Shown: positions 42,643 to 52,492 of the stretch, piece after piece
Layout: the number at the start of each line of letters is the position of its first letter
How positions within the stretch are numbered: the stretch's first letter is position 1
Source of the DNA: Desulfobacteraceae bacterium
GTDB lineage: Bacteria; Desulfobacterota; Desulfobacteria; Desulfobacterales; JACKCP01
Reading direction: 5' to 3'
DNA length: 64,000 nucleotides
Assembly: GCA_020633955.1 (NCBI GenBank)
Contig: JACKCP010000002.1
Location: 307,039-371,038 of the forward strand
Position numbers and translations under genes: made by a program
Notes under the pieces: generated by a model
What the model was told of the DNA's origin: nothing
Seen by the model: only the letters and a program-made list of their open reading frames with translations
The model's database searches: none

Positions 42643-43796
42643 TACAGACTTTCTTTTAAAAGAAACATGCTTTTCTTTTCTTCAATATCAAAAACAAACT
42701 TTTCTATCCGCTGTTCAAAAAAATGATGAAAAATCATTAAAGGCAAGGCTATGGAAAGACCAAGCTGGGTTGTAACAAGAGCTTCAGATATCCCCCCTGC
42801 CATTTCAGCAGCTTTTACAGCGCCTGTTCCTCCGGCTGCATTAAATGTCATTATCATTCCTGTAACAGTTCCAAGAAGGCCGATTAAGGGAGCAATCCCT
42901 GCAAGAACTCCAATTGTTGGATTAAATTTTTCAAGTTTTTTTATTTCCCTGTCAACAAGTGAGTCAATGATTTCTGAAGACAAAAAACCCTTTTCTTTTT
43001 TTTCGTTTAGTTTTTTAAAAAATTTAAGGGAAGGATATCTTTTAAAATCATTTTCCAGATTTTCAAAAAAATAATTATCTTTTTTTTCATTTGAGACTTT
43101 TTGATAAAAAAGAATAAAAAATTGAAAAGCACTTAAAAAAAATCCTGCAAATCCAGTTAAAACAATGGGATAAATCATTATCCCGCCTTTTTGAAGATAG
43201 GTAAAAACACTTTCTAAAAATCCGGCTTCCATTTTAATTCCTTTACCAAAGCACAAGGGAAAAACATTTGACTTGTTTTCAAAAATATTTTCAATTTTTT
43301 TTTCATTGTATTTTTCATCAATAAAAACAAAACCCCTGTTATTTATTTTTACATATCCAAACATTTCACCATCTTTATATATCCCGCTCAAATAACCATT
43401 CATTATTATATCTTTTGAATCACATTCAAATTTATTGATTTTTGAAGCGAAATAAAAAAAACTTAAAATTTTATTTTTAAATGATTCTTCTTTTATAAAA
43501 GGAAACCAGATTTCACCTGCCAGGTTTTCAATTTCTTTTACCTTTTTTTCAAAGTCTGATTTATGGTTTGAATCTGAAAAAAGTGATTCTTCATTTATAT
43601 TTTTTTTGATTTCATCAATATTTTTTTCTAAAAATTCAATTTCTTGTAAATATTTTTTTTCTCTTTTTTCAAATTCGTATTTAATTTGTTTTTGAGTATC
43701 AATTAAAAAACTTTTTTCTTCTTCAAGTAAATCAAAACCATTACAAACAGATGTAAAACAAAATAATAACAAAAAAAACAGGCTAAATTTTTTCAT
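42642..43796 (-). CDS. exbB: Long ExbB (TtpC-like) with periplasmic coiled-coil domain
   Basis: About 384 residues: signal sequence (MKKFSLFFLLLFCFTSVCNG), a periplasmic coiled-coil and beta region (about 22-200), then a MotA/TolQ/ExbB proton-channel domain (about 205-375) with PTIGVLAGIAPLIGLLGTVTG and GISEALVTTQLGLSIALP. The N-terminal extension is the hallmark of TtpC of the Vibrio TonB2 system, needed with a second ExbB and ExbD. ATG 43796 is chosen because it starts the signal peptide. It overlaps the DUF3450-like gene by 14 bases. Confidence 0.87.
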   Translation of the reverse strand: MKKFSLFFLLLFCFTSVCNGFDLLEEEKSFLIDTQKQIKYEFEKREKKYLQEIEFLEKNIDEIKKNINEESLFSDSNHKSDFEKKVKEIENLAGEIWFPFIKEESFKNKILSFFYFASKINKFECDSKDIIMNGYLSGIYKDGEMFGYVKINNRGFVFIDEKYNEKKIENIFENKSNVFPLCFGKGIKMEAGFLESVFTYLQKGGIMIYPIVLTGFAGFFLSAFQFFILFYQKVSNEKKDNYFFENLENDFKRYPSLKFFKKLNEKKEKGFLSSEIIDSLVDREIKKLEKFNPTIGVLAGIAPLIGLLGTVTGMIMTFNAAGGTGAVKAAEMAGGISEALVTTQLGLSIALPLMIFHHFFEQRIEKFVFDIEEKKSMFLLKESL

Positions 43797-44481
43797 TTTT
43801 AAAATCTGTAAAAACAGGTTTAAAATCATTTTTATCTAAATTTTCCTTTGAAAAAACCTCTTTTAAAGATTTATTTTCAATTGTTTCGTATTTTTTCATC
43901 TCTTTATTCCATAAATAAAAATCATTGTCTGTTTCAATTATAACAATATTATTTTCTATAATAAGTGCTTTTCCATCTTTTTTTTCCCCATTTATATCAA
44001 ATAAATCTTTTTTAAAATATGGATTCAAGGTCTTATCAATTTCATCCCTTAAAAAATTTTTGAATTCTTCTGCCTTTGCAATGAAATCGCTTTTATCTTC
44101 AAAAAATTTTAAAAGTTTTTCCTTTTTAATCTGAAATTCTTTTTTCACAAAATCAGGCATTTCATTCTTAAACTTTTCAAGCTCTTCAAGTATTTCTTTC
44201 CATTCCTCAATTTTTTTCTCAATATATTCGGTTTTAAGTTCTTCCAGTGAAGAAAGACCTTCTTTTTTTTTACTTAAAAGATATTGTTTTATTTTAAGGT
44301 TTTTAATTGTTTCAATATATTTTTTTTCCTTTTCCCTTATTTCTTTTACAAGAGAATCAAGTTTATCTGAAAGAATATAATTTTCCTCAATTTCTTTTTC
44401 ATGATCCATGGCATATATATAAGAAGATGCAAAAATAATAATACAAATAACTAAAATTTTCTTGATCAATTCACTAATCAT
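43783..44481 (-). CDS. DUF3450-like periplasmic coiled-coil protein
   Basis: A 232-residue protein: signal peptide (1-24), long coiled coil (about 25-115) rich in Lys and Glu, then a small beta-rich end (about 150-232). It heads the TonB2-type operon, the position held by DUF3450 proteins in gammaproteobacterial TonB2 loci. Sequence similarity could not be checked, so the label depends on size, coiled coil and place. Only 50 bases separate it from the divergent large-lipoprotein gene. Confidence 0.65.
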   Translation of the reverse strand: MISELIKKILVICIIIFASSYIYAMDHEKEIEENYILSDKLDSLVKEIREKEKKYIETIKNLKIKQYLLSKKKEGLSSLEELKTEYIEKKIEEWKEILEELEKFKNEMPDFVKKEFQIKKEKLLKFFEDKSDFIAKAEEFKNFLRDEIDKTLNPYFKKDLFDINGEKKDGKALIIENNIVIIETDNDFYLWNKEMKKYETIENKSLKEVFSKENLDKNDFKPVFTDFKNEKI

Positions 44482-44531
44482 ATCTTATATCCTTAAATTA
44501 TTATTCTTTTTAACTTAACGGACTGCCCAAA

Positions 44532-47500
44532 ATGAAGAAAAACCTTTACCCGATTATTTTTTTTATCTTTTTTTTTATACTGACATCCTGCTCAGACAAC
44601 AACTCCGGTTCAAAAAATCAGGTCAGTGATACTACAGAAATTTCAGGAATTCTGACAGACCCTCCAATTGAGGGAGCAAGGGTTTTTCCTGTAAATAAAA
44701 CAAGTTTAAAAGAATTTTCAACATACGAATCAGATGGCAAAACAGATGTAAACGGCCGTTTTAAAATAATGGTTGAAGCAAAAAGTCTTGAACTTGTTTC
44801 CCATCTCCAGTCATATGGCGGAACAGATTCACAAACAGGGTTATCATTTGACAATCTCAGGTTCAAGGCTTTGTTTAACAGCAATCTTACTTCAGGCATA
44901 GTGATTTCACCAGTAACATCATTAATTTATCATATGGTTCAAGACATTGGCCTTTCACCTGAACAGGCAGAAAATAAAATAACGGAACTATTTTCTCTTC
45001 CACAGCAGACATCACCCTCAACTACTCCCCTTTCAGACCCAAGCCTTTTAAAGGCAAGTATAATTATTTCATATGCAGCAGTTTTAAAGGAAACGGATCA
45101 GCCTTTCAAGGAAATTGCAGATGTTTTGAAAAATAAATCAAAACTTGTTGAAAGCACTTTTATTGATGAATCCATACTAGATGAAATTTTTCAAAATAAC
45201 GAAAAAACCCGGATTCTGAAAAATTATTTCAACTTAATCTCAGAAAAAAATTCCATTGAAGAAATAATATCAGATTCAAAAATTTTCTTTTTAAAAACCT
45301 GCTTTCTTGATGGAATAAACTCGCTTGTAAAAAATGATGATACTGATTTTGAATCTCACCTCCCAAATATCGAAAAAAATATTGATTTTATTTCAAGAAC
45401 CATTTCAGACAAAAACATCAGGCTTGAAAAAAATACAATTATCCAGACTTTAAGATACATATTAAATGAATACAACCTTGCTGAAATAAAGGCAGAAAAT
45501 GAGGGCTACAGCTTTGGCGGTGTTTTTTTTACAGGCTCCATAACAAACGAAAATCTTTACAACTCAACGGGTAAGTTTATTTCAGACGATGAAAACATTG
45601 AAAGATCAAGTTCCTCTCTTTTTAATATAAAACATGATGAGCCAGTCCTTCCAAATGAAATACCTGGAAACGACAACTCAAAACGAGTTGATTATTACTT
45701 TAATTCAGACATTTCCCATCTTTACCTTGCATCAAAAACTCTTGATTATGTTTATGACGATGCAAAAAGGGATGAAATTTTAAAACAAATTGTAAGAGGA
45801 TATTCAAAGTCAGGGCTTTTTGATCATGCAAAACTTATAGCTGATACATATATTTTTACACCAGACCAGAAATGTCTTTCCTATTTTTTAATTGCCAGGA
45901 GTATGGTCGATTATAATATGCATGAAGAGGCACTTGATCTAGTAAAAAATGGTGAAAAAATTTTCTGGGATATAGTTGAAAACAAAGGGTATCATCTTTT
46001 TGACAAGGATGATGTTTACAGATTTTTCAATCTTGTTATCGGGTTTGCAAAGACAGGGAATTATGATCTTTTAAATTCAAACCTTGAGAAACTCAAAATA
46101 AATGTAATCCCTGAAATTGAAAATAATTTCAGGGTCTACTCAGGAGTTCTTTCTGTAATCTATTCTGCAATAAATGAAATGTTTGAGGATAATGAAACAG
46201 AAAACTGGGAAAAAAAGCTTCTTACTGATCTTTTATTTGACCTTTCAAAAAACTGCCCCCCAAATGAATCAAGGGGGAAAAAATACTACAAAATGAAAAT
46301 CTTTGCCATGGCTAATTCAGCTCTTTTTTACGGTAAATTAAAGGAAAAAGACAAGGTAGTTGAAGTTGCAGCCGAGATTAAAAAAATAAGAGAAAATGAC
46401 GGACTTGAATCAGATATTGCAATTGACGGCAGTTTTTATCTTAACCTTACAGGAGAGGAAACCCTTGTTTATATGGATGACCTGATTTCTGCATATGCCT
46501 GGCTTGGAGATGAAAGTCTCTACCCTGAGGTCGAATCAATTTTTCAATCTCTGCCTGAAGACAGCAACCATTTTGACAATGCAGTTTCTGCTTTTGCTGC
46601 AGCAATTGCAGCATCCCAAACCACTGAAGCTGCAATAGATTTTGTAAAATCATTTTTAAATGAAACAACAGATGACAACATGTATGAAGCTTTGACTGAA
46701 GCTCTGACTTTCAAAAGTGATTATTTGCCTGGAATTGGAAAAATCGCTTTTGATAAAAATGATTTTCAGGGAGCAAAAGAAGCTGCTTTACTGGCTCTTT
46801 CTTTTGCTGACAAAATGTATAATACAGGAAGTGACTCAGAAAAATCTTCATACAAAATCCAGAAAGGCTACCACAAGGCTTTTACTATTTTTTCTCTTTT
46901 AAAGGAAAACAACTATGCTGATATTTGTTTTGAAAACATAAAAAAGGTTCTTGACGGAGGCAGTATTTCAGGGATTGATTATTTATTTGAACTTGAACCT
47001 ATGACTGGAATAAAATACTATATTGATTCATCCGTAAAATCTGCTCTTACAGCATTTGAAGCAGATAATGACCATTATAAAAATCTGTTTATTGAGCTTG
47101 CCCTTGAAAAATCAGTTGAAGCATTTAACTCAGGCACCATTGATTTTGAGGATAAAACTGATTTTTTAACTCAGGTTATGGAATATTCAGGTCTTGTTCA
47201 AAGAAAAGATATTATTTCACAGTTAAAGGACAATGCTGTTTTTTCAATTTCAAATATTTCAGTTACTGACGATGATGAAGATCAGATTATAACTGAAGCT
47301 GAAGAATTTATAAAACTTGCTGAAATTTTTTCAGATTTCTTTTTCATGGATGACGCAAAAAATATTTTGGAAATGGCTTTGTCAGAAATCAATAAAATAC
47401 TTGATCAGGAAGAGAAAACAGAACTTCTTTGCAGTACAGCAATTGGATTTGCAAAGGCAAATTTTACTGACAGAGGTCTTGAAGTTGCTGAATCAATTGA

Positions 47501-47741
47501 ATTTACGGAAGAAAAATTCAATGCCATATCTGAAATAGCTCTGCAAATTGCAGCATTCAGGGATGATTTTCCCCAGACACAAGGGGCGACAATAGACTTT
47601 GACAAAGACGGAAAACCATATTTTTTCAGCACTCTTTTGACAGACCAGGAAATTTCCGATACAGGACTTATACTTGACGAAGACTCTGACAATGACGGAA
47701 CAGAAGATATCTATGATCCAATGCCTCTTTTCAAAAACTAG
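44532..47741 (+). CDS. Large helical-repeat lipoprotein with C-terminal Ca-type motif
   Basis: A 1069-residue protein with a lipobox signal peptide (FFILTSCSD). A carboxypeptidase-regulatory-like beta domain lies at about 38-90 (GARVFPVN, GKTDVNGRFKIMVEA). A very long series of helical TPR-like hairpins follows (about 370-1000), e.g. HAKLIADTYIFTPDQKCLSY and GIGKIAFDKNDFQGAKEAAL. The end has a thrombospondin-type-3-like motif DEDSDNDGTEDIYDPMPLF. It is divergent from the TonB2-type operon and overlaps the receptor gene by 29 bases, so it is likely the receptor's surface or periplasmic partner. Family unknown. Confidence 0.78.
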   Translation: MKKNLYPIIFFIFFFILTSCSDNNSGSKNQVSDTTEISGILTDPPIEGARVFPVNKTSLKEFSTYESDGKTDVNGRFKIMVEAKSLELVSHLQSYGGTDSQTGLSFDNLRFKALFNSNLTSGIVISPVTSLIYHMVQDIGLSPEQAENKITELFSLPQQTSPSTTPLSDPSLLKASIIISYAAVLKETDQPFKEIADVLKNKSKLVESTFIDESILDEIFQNNEKTRILKNYFNLISEKNSIEEIISDSKIFFLKTCFLDGINSLVKNDDTDFESHLPNIEKNIDFISRTISDKNIRLEKNTIIQTLRYILNEYNLAEIKAENEGYSFGGVFFTGSITNENLYNSTGKFISDDENIERSSSSLFNIKHDEPVLPNEIPGNDNSKRVDYYFNSDISHLYLASKTLDYVYDDAKRDEILKQIVRGYSKSGLFDHAKLIADTYIFTPDQKCLSYFLIARSMVDYNMHEEALDLVKNGEKIFWDIVENKGYHLFDKDDVYRFFNLVIGFAKTGNYDLLNSNLEKLKINVIPEIENNFRVYSGVLSVIYSAINEMFEDNETENWEKKLLTDLLFDLSKNCPPNESRGKKYYKMKIFAMANSALFYGKLKEKDKVVEVAAEIKKIRENDGLESDIAIDGSFYLNLTGEETLVYMDDLISAYAWLGDESLYPEVESIFQSLPEDSNHFDNAVSAFAAAIAASQTTEAAIDFVKSFLNETTDDNMYEALTEALTFKSDYLPGIGKIAFDKNDFQGAKEAALLALSFADKMYNTGSDSEKSSYKIQKGYHKAFTIFSLLKENNYADICFENIKKVLDGGSISGIDYLFELEPMTGIKYYIDSSVKSALTAFEADNDHYKNLFIELALEKSVEAFNSGTIDFEDKTDFLTQVMEYSGLVQRKDIISQLKDNAVFSISNISVTDDDEDQIITEAEEFIKLAEIFSDFFFMDDAKNILEMALSEINKILDQEEKTELLCSTAIGFAKANFTDRGLEVAESIEFTEEKFNAISEIALQIAAFRDDFPQTQGATIDFDKDGKPYFFSTLLTDQEISDTGLILDEDSDNDGTEDIYDPMPLFKN

Positions 47742-50178
47742 ACTGATAGCTGTTTTTATAATTCTTCTGCCTGTTTTAATAAGCGCAGAAGAATCAAATG
47801 AAATTTTTTATCTTCCCGAAGTTGTTGTAACAGAATCTGATCAGATGAAAAATACGGGAAACAGTGAATACAAAGAAGATCTTATTGAAAAAATTCCTGT
47901 TTCAAATTCCTCAGTAACAGAAATTTTAAAGCTGAAACCTTCAGTTCGCTTTTCAAATGAAGAAAATTCCCCACTTACTTCAGGTGAAATACTGCCAGAA
48001 GAAATATCAATATCAGGCGGAAAATTTTATGATAACAGCTTTACCCTTGACGGTTCAAGTATAGGAAGTTTTCTTGATCCTGTATCATCTGACCCAAGGT
48101 CAATAACAGATGTTCCAGGCTATTCAACAATGATTTTTACAGATCCATTTCTTTTAAAGTCCATAAAAATTTATGAAAATGACATTCCTGCCAAATATGG
48201 AGGATTTACAGGAGGTGTAATTGCCTGTGAAACAAAAAAACCCTCTGATAAATTCAAGGGAAGACTTAAATTCATTACTACAAGATCAGAATGGACAAGT
48301 TTTAATTTTAAGGGAAATCTTAAAAATGAATTTAAATCATCAACTTCCGAGAGAATGCAGCCTGATTTTGAAAAATATGATTCTTCCCTTATGCTTGAAG
48401 GCCCAATTTCAGATAATACAGGGTATATTTTCAGTTTCAGAAATAATTATTCAAAAATCCCGCTTTACCATCTTGGCACAACAAAAAATCAGGAAAGGGA
48501 GCTGAATTCAGTTTTTATAAAACTTGATAACGAAAATTCTGCAGGAAATTCATCTTCACTTAATTTAAGCTATACTCCCTACAAGGCAAATTATTTCATG
48601 CCAAATGCAAAAGACTCCGATTATTCAATTAACTCAGGAGGTTTAAACCTGACAGGAAAAACTTCATTCCAAACAATAAATTCAGATCTTGATTTAACCA
48701 TTGGCTACTCCAGAAGCGATTATGACAGGGATGCAAACCAGAACTGGTATTTATGGAAAGCATTCAAATCCAAAGACTTCGGGCTTTTGGCCGGTAAGGA
48801 CACCAGTTCGGAGGGCGGTTTTGGAGATATTAAAAAAAATGAGCAGTCACTTAATTTAAATACCCATGTTGAATGGTACAAAAAAAATATTTACAAAAAT
48901 CTTTTTCACAGACCTTCAGCCGGATTTTTTTATACATTTGCCATGGGAGAAGAAACAAGGGACAAAACCACATATTCATATTCTTCTGCTGTTGCTGATA
49001 ATCCTGATTTTATTGCTCCCCTAAATGACCCTGCTTCTGTACCCGGAGAGCAGTATCTTTCAAAAAGACTTGAATATTTTCCATATTCTGGCAAAGAGAA
49101 TTTAAATTTATACGGAATTTACCTTGAAGAACTTTTCTTTATAAACAGATTTTCACTTAGAACAGGTCTAAGGGTTTCAAAAGATGATTTTCTTGAGAAT
49201 ACAAATATCTCTCCAAGACTAACCTTTACATACGATATTTTAAAAAACAGAAATCTCAGTTTTCACTCAGGATACAACAGATATTACAGCCACGGATTTT
49301 TACAGCACAAACTAAAGGAAGCAAGAAAAACTTCCTACAAAATCCAATGGCGTTCAACATTTGAAAATCACCTCACCCAATGGATGGAAGACAGTGACAG
49401 CCCGACAAGATTGTACAAATATTCAGACCTTGAAACTCCATATGCTGATGAATATTCAACAGGCATTAAAGCAAGGGCTTTTAAAACAGATTTTCATCTC
49501 AAATACATAAAAAAATATTTCAGAGATGAGTTTGCAATGGGATACGGTTACAGGGAAGAGGGCCGAACAATTTATGAATACAACAATTCTGGCAGGTCTG
49601 AATATGAATGTGTAAGCTTTACGGCAGAAAAAACAAAGGAAAATGATTATTCACTTATCTTAAATATTTCATGGCAGGACAGAGTTTCTACAATTGAATC
49701 CTACAACTCAGACTCAGATGAAGAAACCCAGTCTGAACTTGTATATTACAAGAATAAACTGATGTTTAGAGATGAAATGCCCGCATCTGACTACAACCAG
49801 CCGCTTACAGCCAATTTGCTTATTTACAAAAAAATGTTTGATAATCTTCATTTGAGCTTTCTTATAAAATATGTAAAAGATTACAATATTATTTCAAATA
49901 CAGGAGAATTTAAGGAAATAGTTTCAAGTGATGAAATAAATCCTGTCACCGGGGAGCCATACAAGGAGGAAATTCCAATTTATGAAAATAAAAAAAGAGA
50001 TTCTGTTTTAAGCTGCGATTTAAAATCAGAAATCCCTTTTTTAATTCATAAACGATACAAGGCAGGTGTACTATTTTCGGTTTTAAATATCTTCAACAAC
50101 ACCAACACACCCTCATCAACAGATGTTATTCCAACTCCTGGCAGACAGTTTTATGCAGGATTCAAGTTTGATTTTTAA
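47713..50178 (+). CDS. TonB-dependent outer-membrane receptor
   Basis: About 821 residues: signal peptide (IAVFIILLPVLISAEE), a TonB-box-like LPEVVVTESD, a plug domain (about 40-170 with EEISISGGKFYDNSFTLDGSS and KYGGFTGGVIACETK), then a 22-stranded-type barrel ending in GRQFYAGFKFDF. The terminal Phe is typical of BAM substrates. The ligand cannot be deduced; there is no siderophore or cobalamin context. ATG 47713 is preferred to 47674 because it leads straight into the signal peptide. It is translationally coupled to the lipoprotein gene. Confidence 0.92.
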   Translation: MIQCLFSKTRLIAVFIILLPVLISAEESNEIFYLPEVVVTESDQMKNTGNSEYKEDLIEKIPVSNSSVTEILKLKPSVRFSNEENSPLTSGEILPEEISISGGKFYDNSFTLDGSSIGSFLDPVSSDPRSITDVPGYSTMIFTDPFLLKSIKIYENDIPAKYGGFTGGVIACETKKPSDKFKGRLKFITTRSEWTSFNFKGNLKNEFKSSTSERMQPDFEKYDSSLMLEGPISDNTGYIFSFRNNYSKIPLYHLGTTKNQERELNSVFIKLDNENSAGNSSSLNLSYTPYKANYFMPNAKDSDYSINSGGLNLTGKTSFQTINSDLDLTIGYSRSDYDRDANQNWYLWKAFKSKDFGLLAGKDTSSEGGFGDIKKNEQSLNLNTHVEWYKKNIYKNLFHRPSAGFFYTFAMGEETRDKTTYSYSSAVADNPDFIAPLNDPASVPGEQYLSKRLEYFPYSGKENLNLYGIYLEELFFINRFSLRTGLRVSKDDFLENTNISPRLTFTYDILKNRNLSFHSGYNRYYSHGFLQHKLKEARKTSYKIQWRSTFENHLTQWMEDSDSPTRLYKYSDLETPYADEYSTGIKARAFKTDFHLKYIKKYFRDEFAMGYGYREEGRTIYEYNNSGRSEYECVSFTAEKTKENDYSLILNISWQDRVSTIESYNSDSDEETQSELVYYKNKLMFRDEMPASDYNQPLTANLLIYKKMFDNLHLSFLIKYVKDYNIISNTGEFKEIVSSDEINPVTGEPYKEEIPIYENKKRDSVLSCDLKSEIPFLIHKRYKAGVLFSVLNIFNNTNTPSSTDVIPTPGRQFYAGFKFDF

Positions 50179-50205
50179 TCCTTTCAGCCCTTTGGCTATC
50201 AGCTT

Positions 50206-50751
50206 TTATCTTGTTCTCATAAATCCGTATAAAAAGCCTACAAACCCGCCAGTAATATGGGAAAACTGGGAAATGTTATCATTTTTTAAAAGGTCTAAAA
50301 CTTCTCCTCCAAGAAAAAAAACTGCAACAAGAACAGCAGTCAAAGGAATTTTTCCTGATCTGAAGTTTGTAAAAGAACTTAAGAGAATAAGCATGAATAC
50401 AAGTCCGCTGCCTCCAAGAATAAGTGATGAAAATACAAAATAGTTTATTATTCCAATTACAAAGGCTGTTACAGCAAACATTTCAAATGTTTTAAAAGAT
50501 CCGTATTTTTCTTCAATAAGAGGTCCGGTCAAAAGCATGAGTGTAAGATTTCCCATGAGATGACTAAACCCGGAATGTCCAAGACAATGGGTGAAAAGCT
50601 TTAAAAAGGAAACAGGATTGGAAAGACTTCCAGATGGAGAAATAAAATATTTTGAAACTACAGATGTTTGGGTAATCTCAGTAACAATTACAATCAATGC
50701 TGCAATAAAAGCATAAGTAAGAATAACAGGTGAATTATAACCTATTTTCAT
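50206..50751 (-). CDS. Rhomboid-family intramembrane serine protease
   Basis: A 181-residue protein with six predicted membrane helices. Active-site features are intact: HxxxN in FSHLMGNLTL (H64, N68), nucleophile S115 in LGGSGLVFM, and H165 in QFSHITGG. It is the compact six-helix bacterial form without extra cytoplasmic domain. Substrates are unknown. It is convergent with the receptor gene (27 bases apart) and not clearly in an operon. Confidence 0.88.
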   Translation of the reverse strand: MKIGYNSPVILTYAFIAALIVIVTEITQTSVVSKYFISPSGSLSNPVSFLKLFTHCLGHSGFSHLMGNLTLMLLTGPLIEEKYGSFKTFEMFAVTAFVIGIINYFVFSSLILGGSGLVFMLILLSSFTNFRSGKIPLTAVLVAVFFLGGEVLDLLKNDNISQFSHITGGFVGFLYGFMRTR

Positions 50752-50889
50752 TTTGCACCTTTATTTTTTTTGGTTTGTTATAATGTTTGCCTTTCTGCCA
50801 GTCAATGAATTGAGCATTAAATATAAACTTATGAAAACATATAATTTAAGGTTTGCAACAGATTCTGAAAAAACCTGAAAAACTATTTT

Positions 50890-51057
50890 GTAATGTACAC
50901 TTTAAATCAAAACATCTGCCGGATTTTTTCTGAGCCTCATTTCAGTTTAAGCTCAGTGACACAAGATAAAGGGAACTATCTCCTGAAACAGTCTCATAAA
51001 AAATAAAGCATCCGCAAACAAACTGCCTTTTTCTCCATATTCAGCTTGAATAGTTAC
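50890..51057 (-). repeat. Dispersed repeat family 2, degenerate copy D (168 bp)
   Basis: Same orientation as copy C. Preserved blocks are TTTTTTCTGAGCCTCATT, CTCCTGAAAC, AAACTGCCTTTTTCTC and the end TTGAATAGTTAC. The left end GTAATGTACACTTTAAATC is badly worn. It fills most of the 316-base gap between the rhomboid and radical SAM genes. Confidence 0.6.
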
Positions 51058-51067
51058 AATCATTTTT

Positions 51068-52477
51068 TTAAAAATATTTCAAAAGATCTTTTTCTATTCT
51101 TTCGTATTTCAGCACACATTCTTTATCCACCAGATTATCTGCCATAGACATAAGTTTAACATAAACCGGCTTTGCTTCGGTTTCTGCAAAGGCATTCATT
51201 TTAAGACTGCTTAATTCGTGTACTTTTCTTCTTTCGACAAATATCTTCTTACCGCTATTCAATTTTATTTCCCTGAAAAAATTATAGTAGGATATTGAAG
51301 GGAGCATAAAGGGTTCGTGATATTCAACATTAATTTCAAGGCCCGGCTGTGTTAAAAGAGGAAAAAGGTTGAATCTGAAATAAATCTTTTCTCCTTTCCT
51401 TTCAAACCCTTCATTTCCAAGAATTGCTTTCAGGTTACTTTCCTTTTCATCGCAAAAAGCTTTATCTCCTTTTACATAAATCCTTCTTAAATATCCGTTT
51501 TCAGTAATATCATCGTATTTTTCCCTGATCATTTTTGCAGCCTTTTTTCTTGCAGCCGCAGTCTGTATTCTGTTCTTATAGGCAAAAGAGCAGTAATTAA
51601 CAGATATATCGATATTTTTTTCAATACAGTAATTAATAGTTTCAAGTGCTGAAATTTCTGATTCTGCAACAAGAGCTTTTTTACCATGAATGTATGTATA
51701 GTTTCTTTTTGAAAGGTTTTGAAAATTATGGGGGGTAATTCTAAGCTGATGAAGGTTTAGATACTTTACTTTCATTGCTTCCATTTCAGGGAGTTTTACT
51801 TTCAAAAGCTCAAGGTCTTCAGGGACAGATGGAATTTCAATTGTAAGATCTTCAAAAAACTCAGATGCCATTCCAACAGATTCAAGGCTGTAGGCTGTTG
51901 CACCAATATCAAATCTTATTTCATTCAGTCCTGCATCTTTTAGAGCCCTAAATTTTTCCTTTGTGCCAAGTATTCCGTTTGTATAAAGCCATATGTGAAA
52001 ATTTGGTCCACGGCTTTTTCTTAATTCCCTAATATATTCAAGGCATAAATCAAGTTTGATCAAAGGTTCCCCGCCGCTTAAACCAACACCTTTAAAACCC
52101 AGTTTTTCAACATAATCTGCATATTCACCTGGAGAAGTAAAAAAAATATTCTGGGAAACAGGCGGTGTATCCTCATTTTGAGGTGCAGGACAATAAAAGC
52201 AGGTTCCATTGCATATACCCGAAATAAAAAGACATGACCATTGCCCTCCAGCACATATTCTGCATCCTGGTGCAAGCCTTTTGGAATAAATTTTTGTTCT
52301 TTTTGCACAGGTTCTTAAATCAGCTCTGTTCAAAAGTTCCTGTCTTTTTTTTTCAAAGACCACTGACTCTTCTGGAGTAATCCATTTGAGCAGATTATAG
52401 TTTATGCCATATTCATCTTTAATACGGTTTTTATAGCTCTCATACTCTTCTTCTCTGCTGCCTTCATAAATATCCAT
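51068..52477 (-). CDS. Radical SAM protein, COG2108-like
   Basis: A 469-residue protein with the radical SAM cluster motif CNGTCFYC (C89, C93, C96), GLSGGEPL (about 134) for SAM binding, and an additional upstream cysteine set in LAPGCRICAGGQWSC (C72, C75, C82). The extra cysteines may bind an auxiliary cluster or zinc. The layout resembles COG2108, proteins related to pyruvate-formate-lyase activase whose reaction is unknown. There is no membrane segment. The ATG lies 15 bases after the sigma-54 activator stop on the same strand, so the two are probably one operon. Confidence 0.82.
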   Translation of the reverse strand: MDIYEGSREEEYESYKNRIKDEYGINYNLLKWITPEESVVFEKKRQELLNRADLRTCAKRTKIYSKRLAPGCRICAGGQWSCLFISGICNGTCFYCPAPQNEDTPPVSQNIFFTSPGEYADYVEKLGFKGVGLSGGEPLIKLDLCLEYIRELRKSRGPNFHIWLYTNGILGTKEKFRALKDAGLNEIRFDIGATAYSLESVGMASEFFEDLTIEIPSVPEDLELLKVKLPEMEAMKVKYLNLHQLRITPHNFQNLSKRNYTYIHGKKALVAESEISALETINYCIEKNIDISVNYCSFAYKNRIQTAAARKKAAKMIREKYDDITENGYLRRIYVKGDKAFCDEKESNLKAILGNEGFERKGEKIYFRFNLFPLLTQPGLEINVEYHEPFMLPSISYYNFFREIKLNSGKKIFVERRKVHELSSLKMNAFAETEAKPVYVKLMSMADNLVDKECVLKYERIEKDLLKYF

Positions 52478-52492
52478 ATCTGCTCCTGAAAA

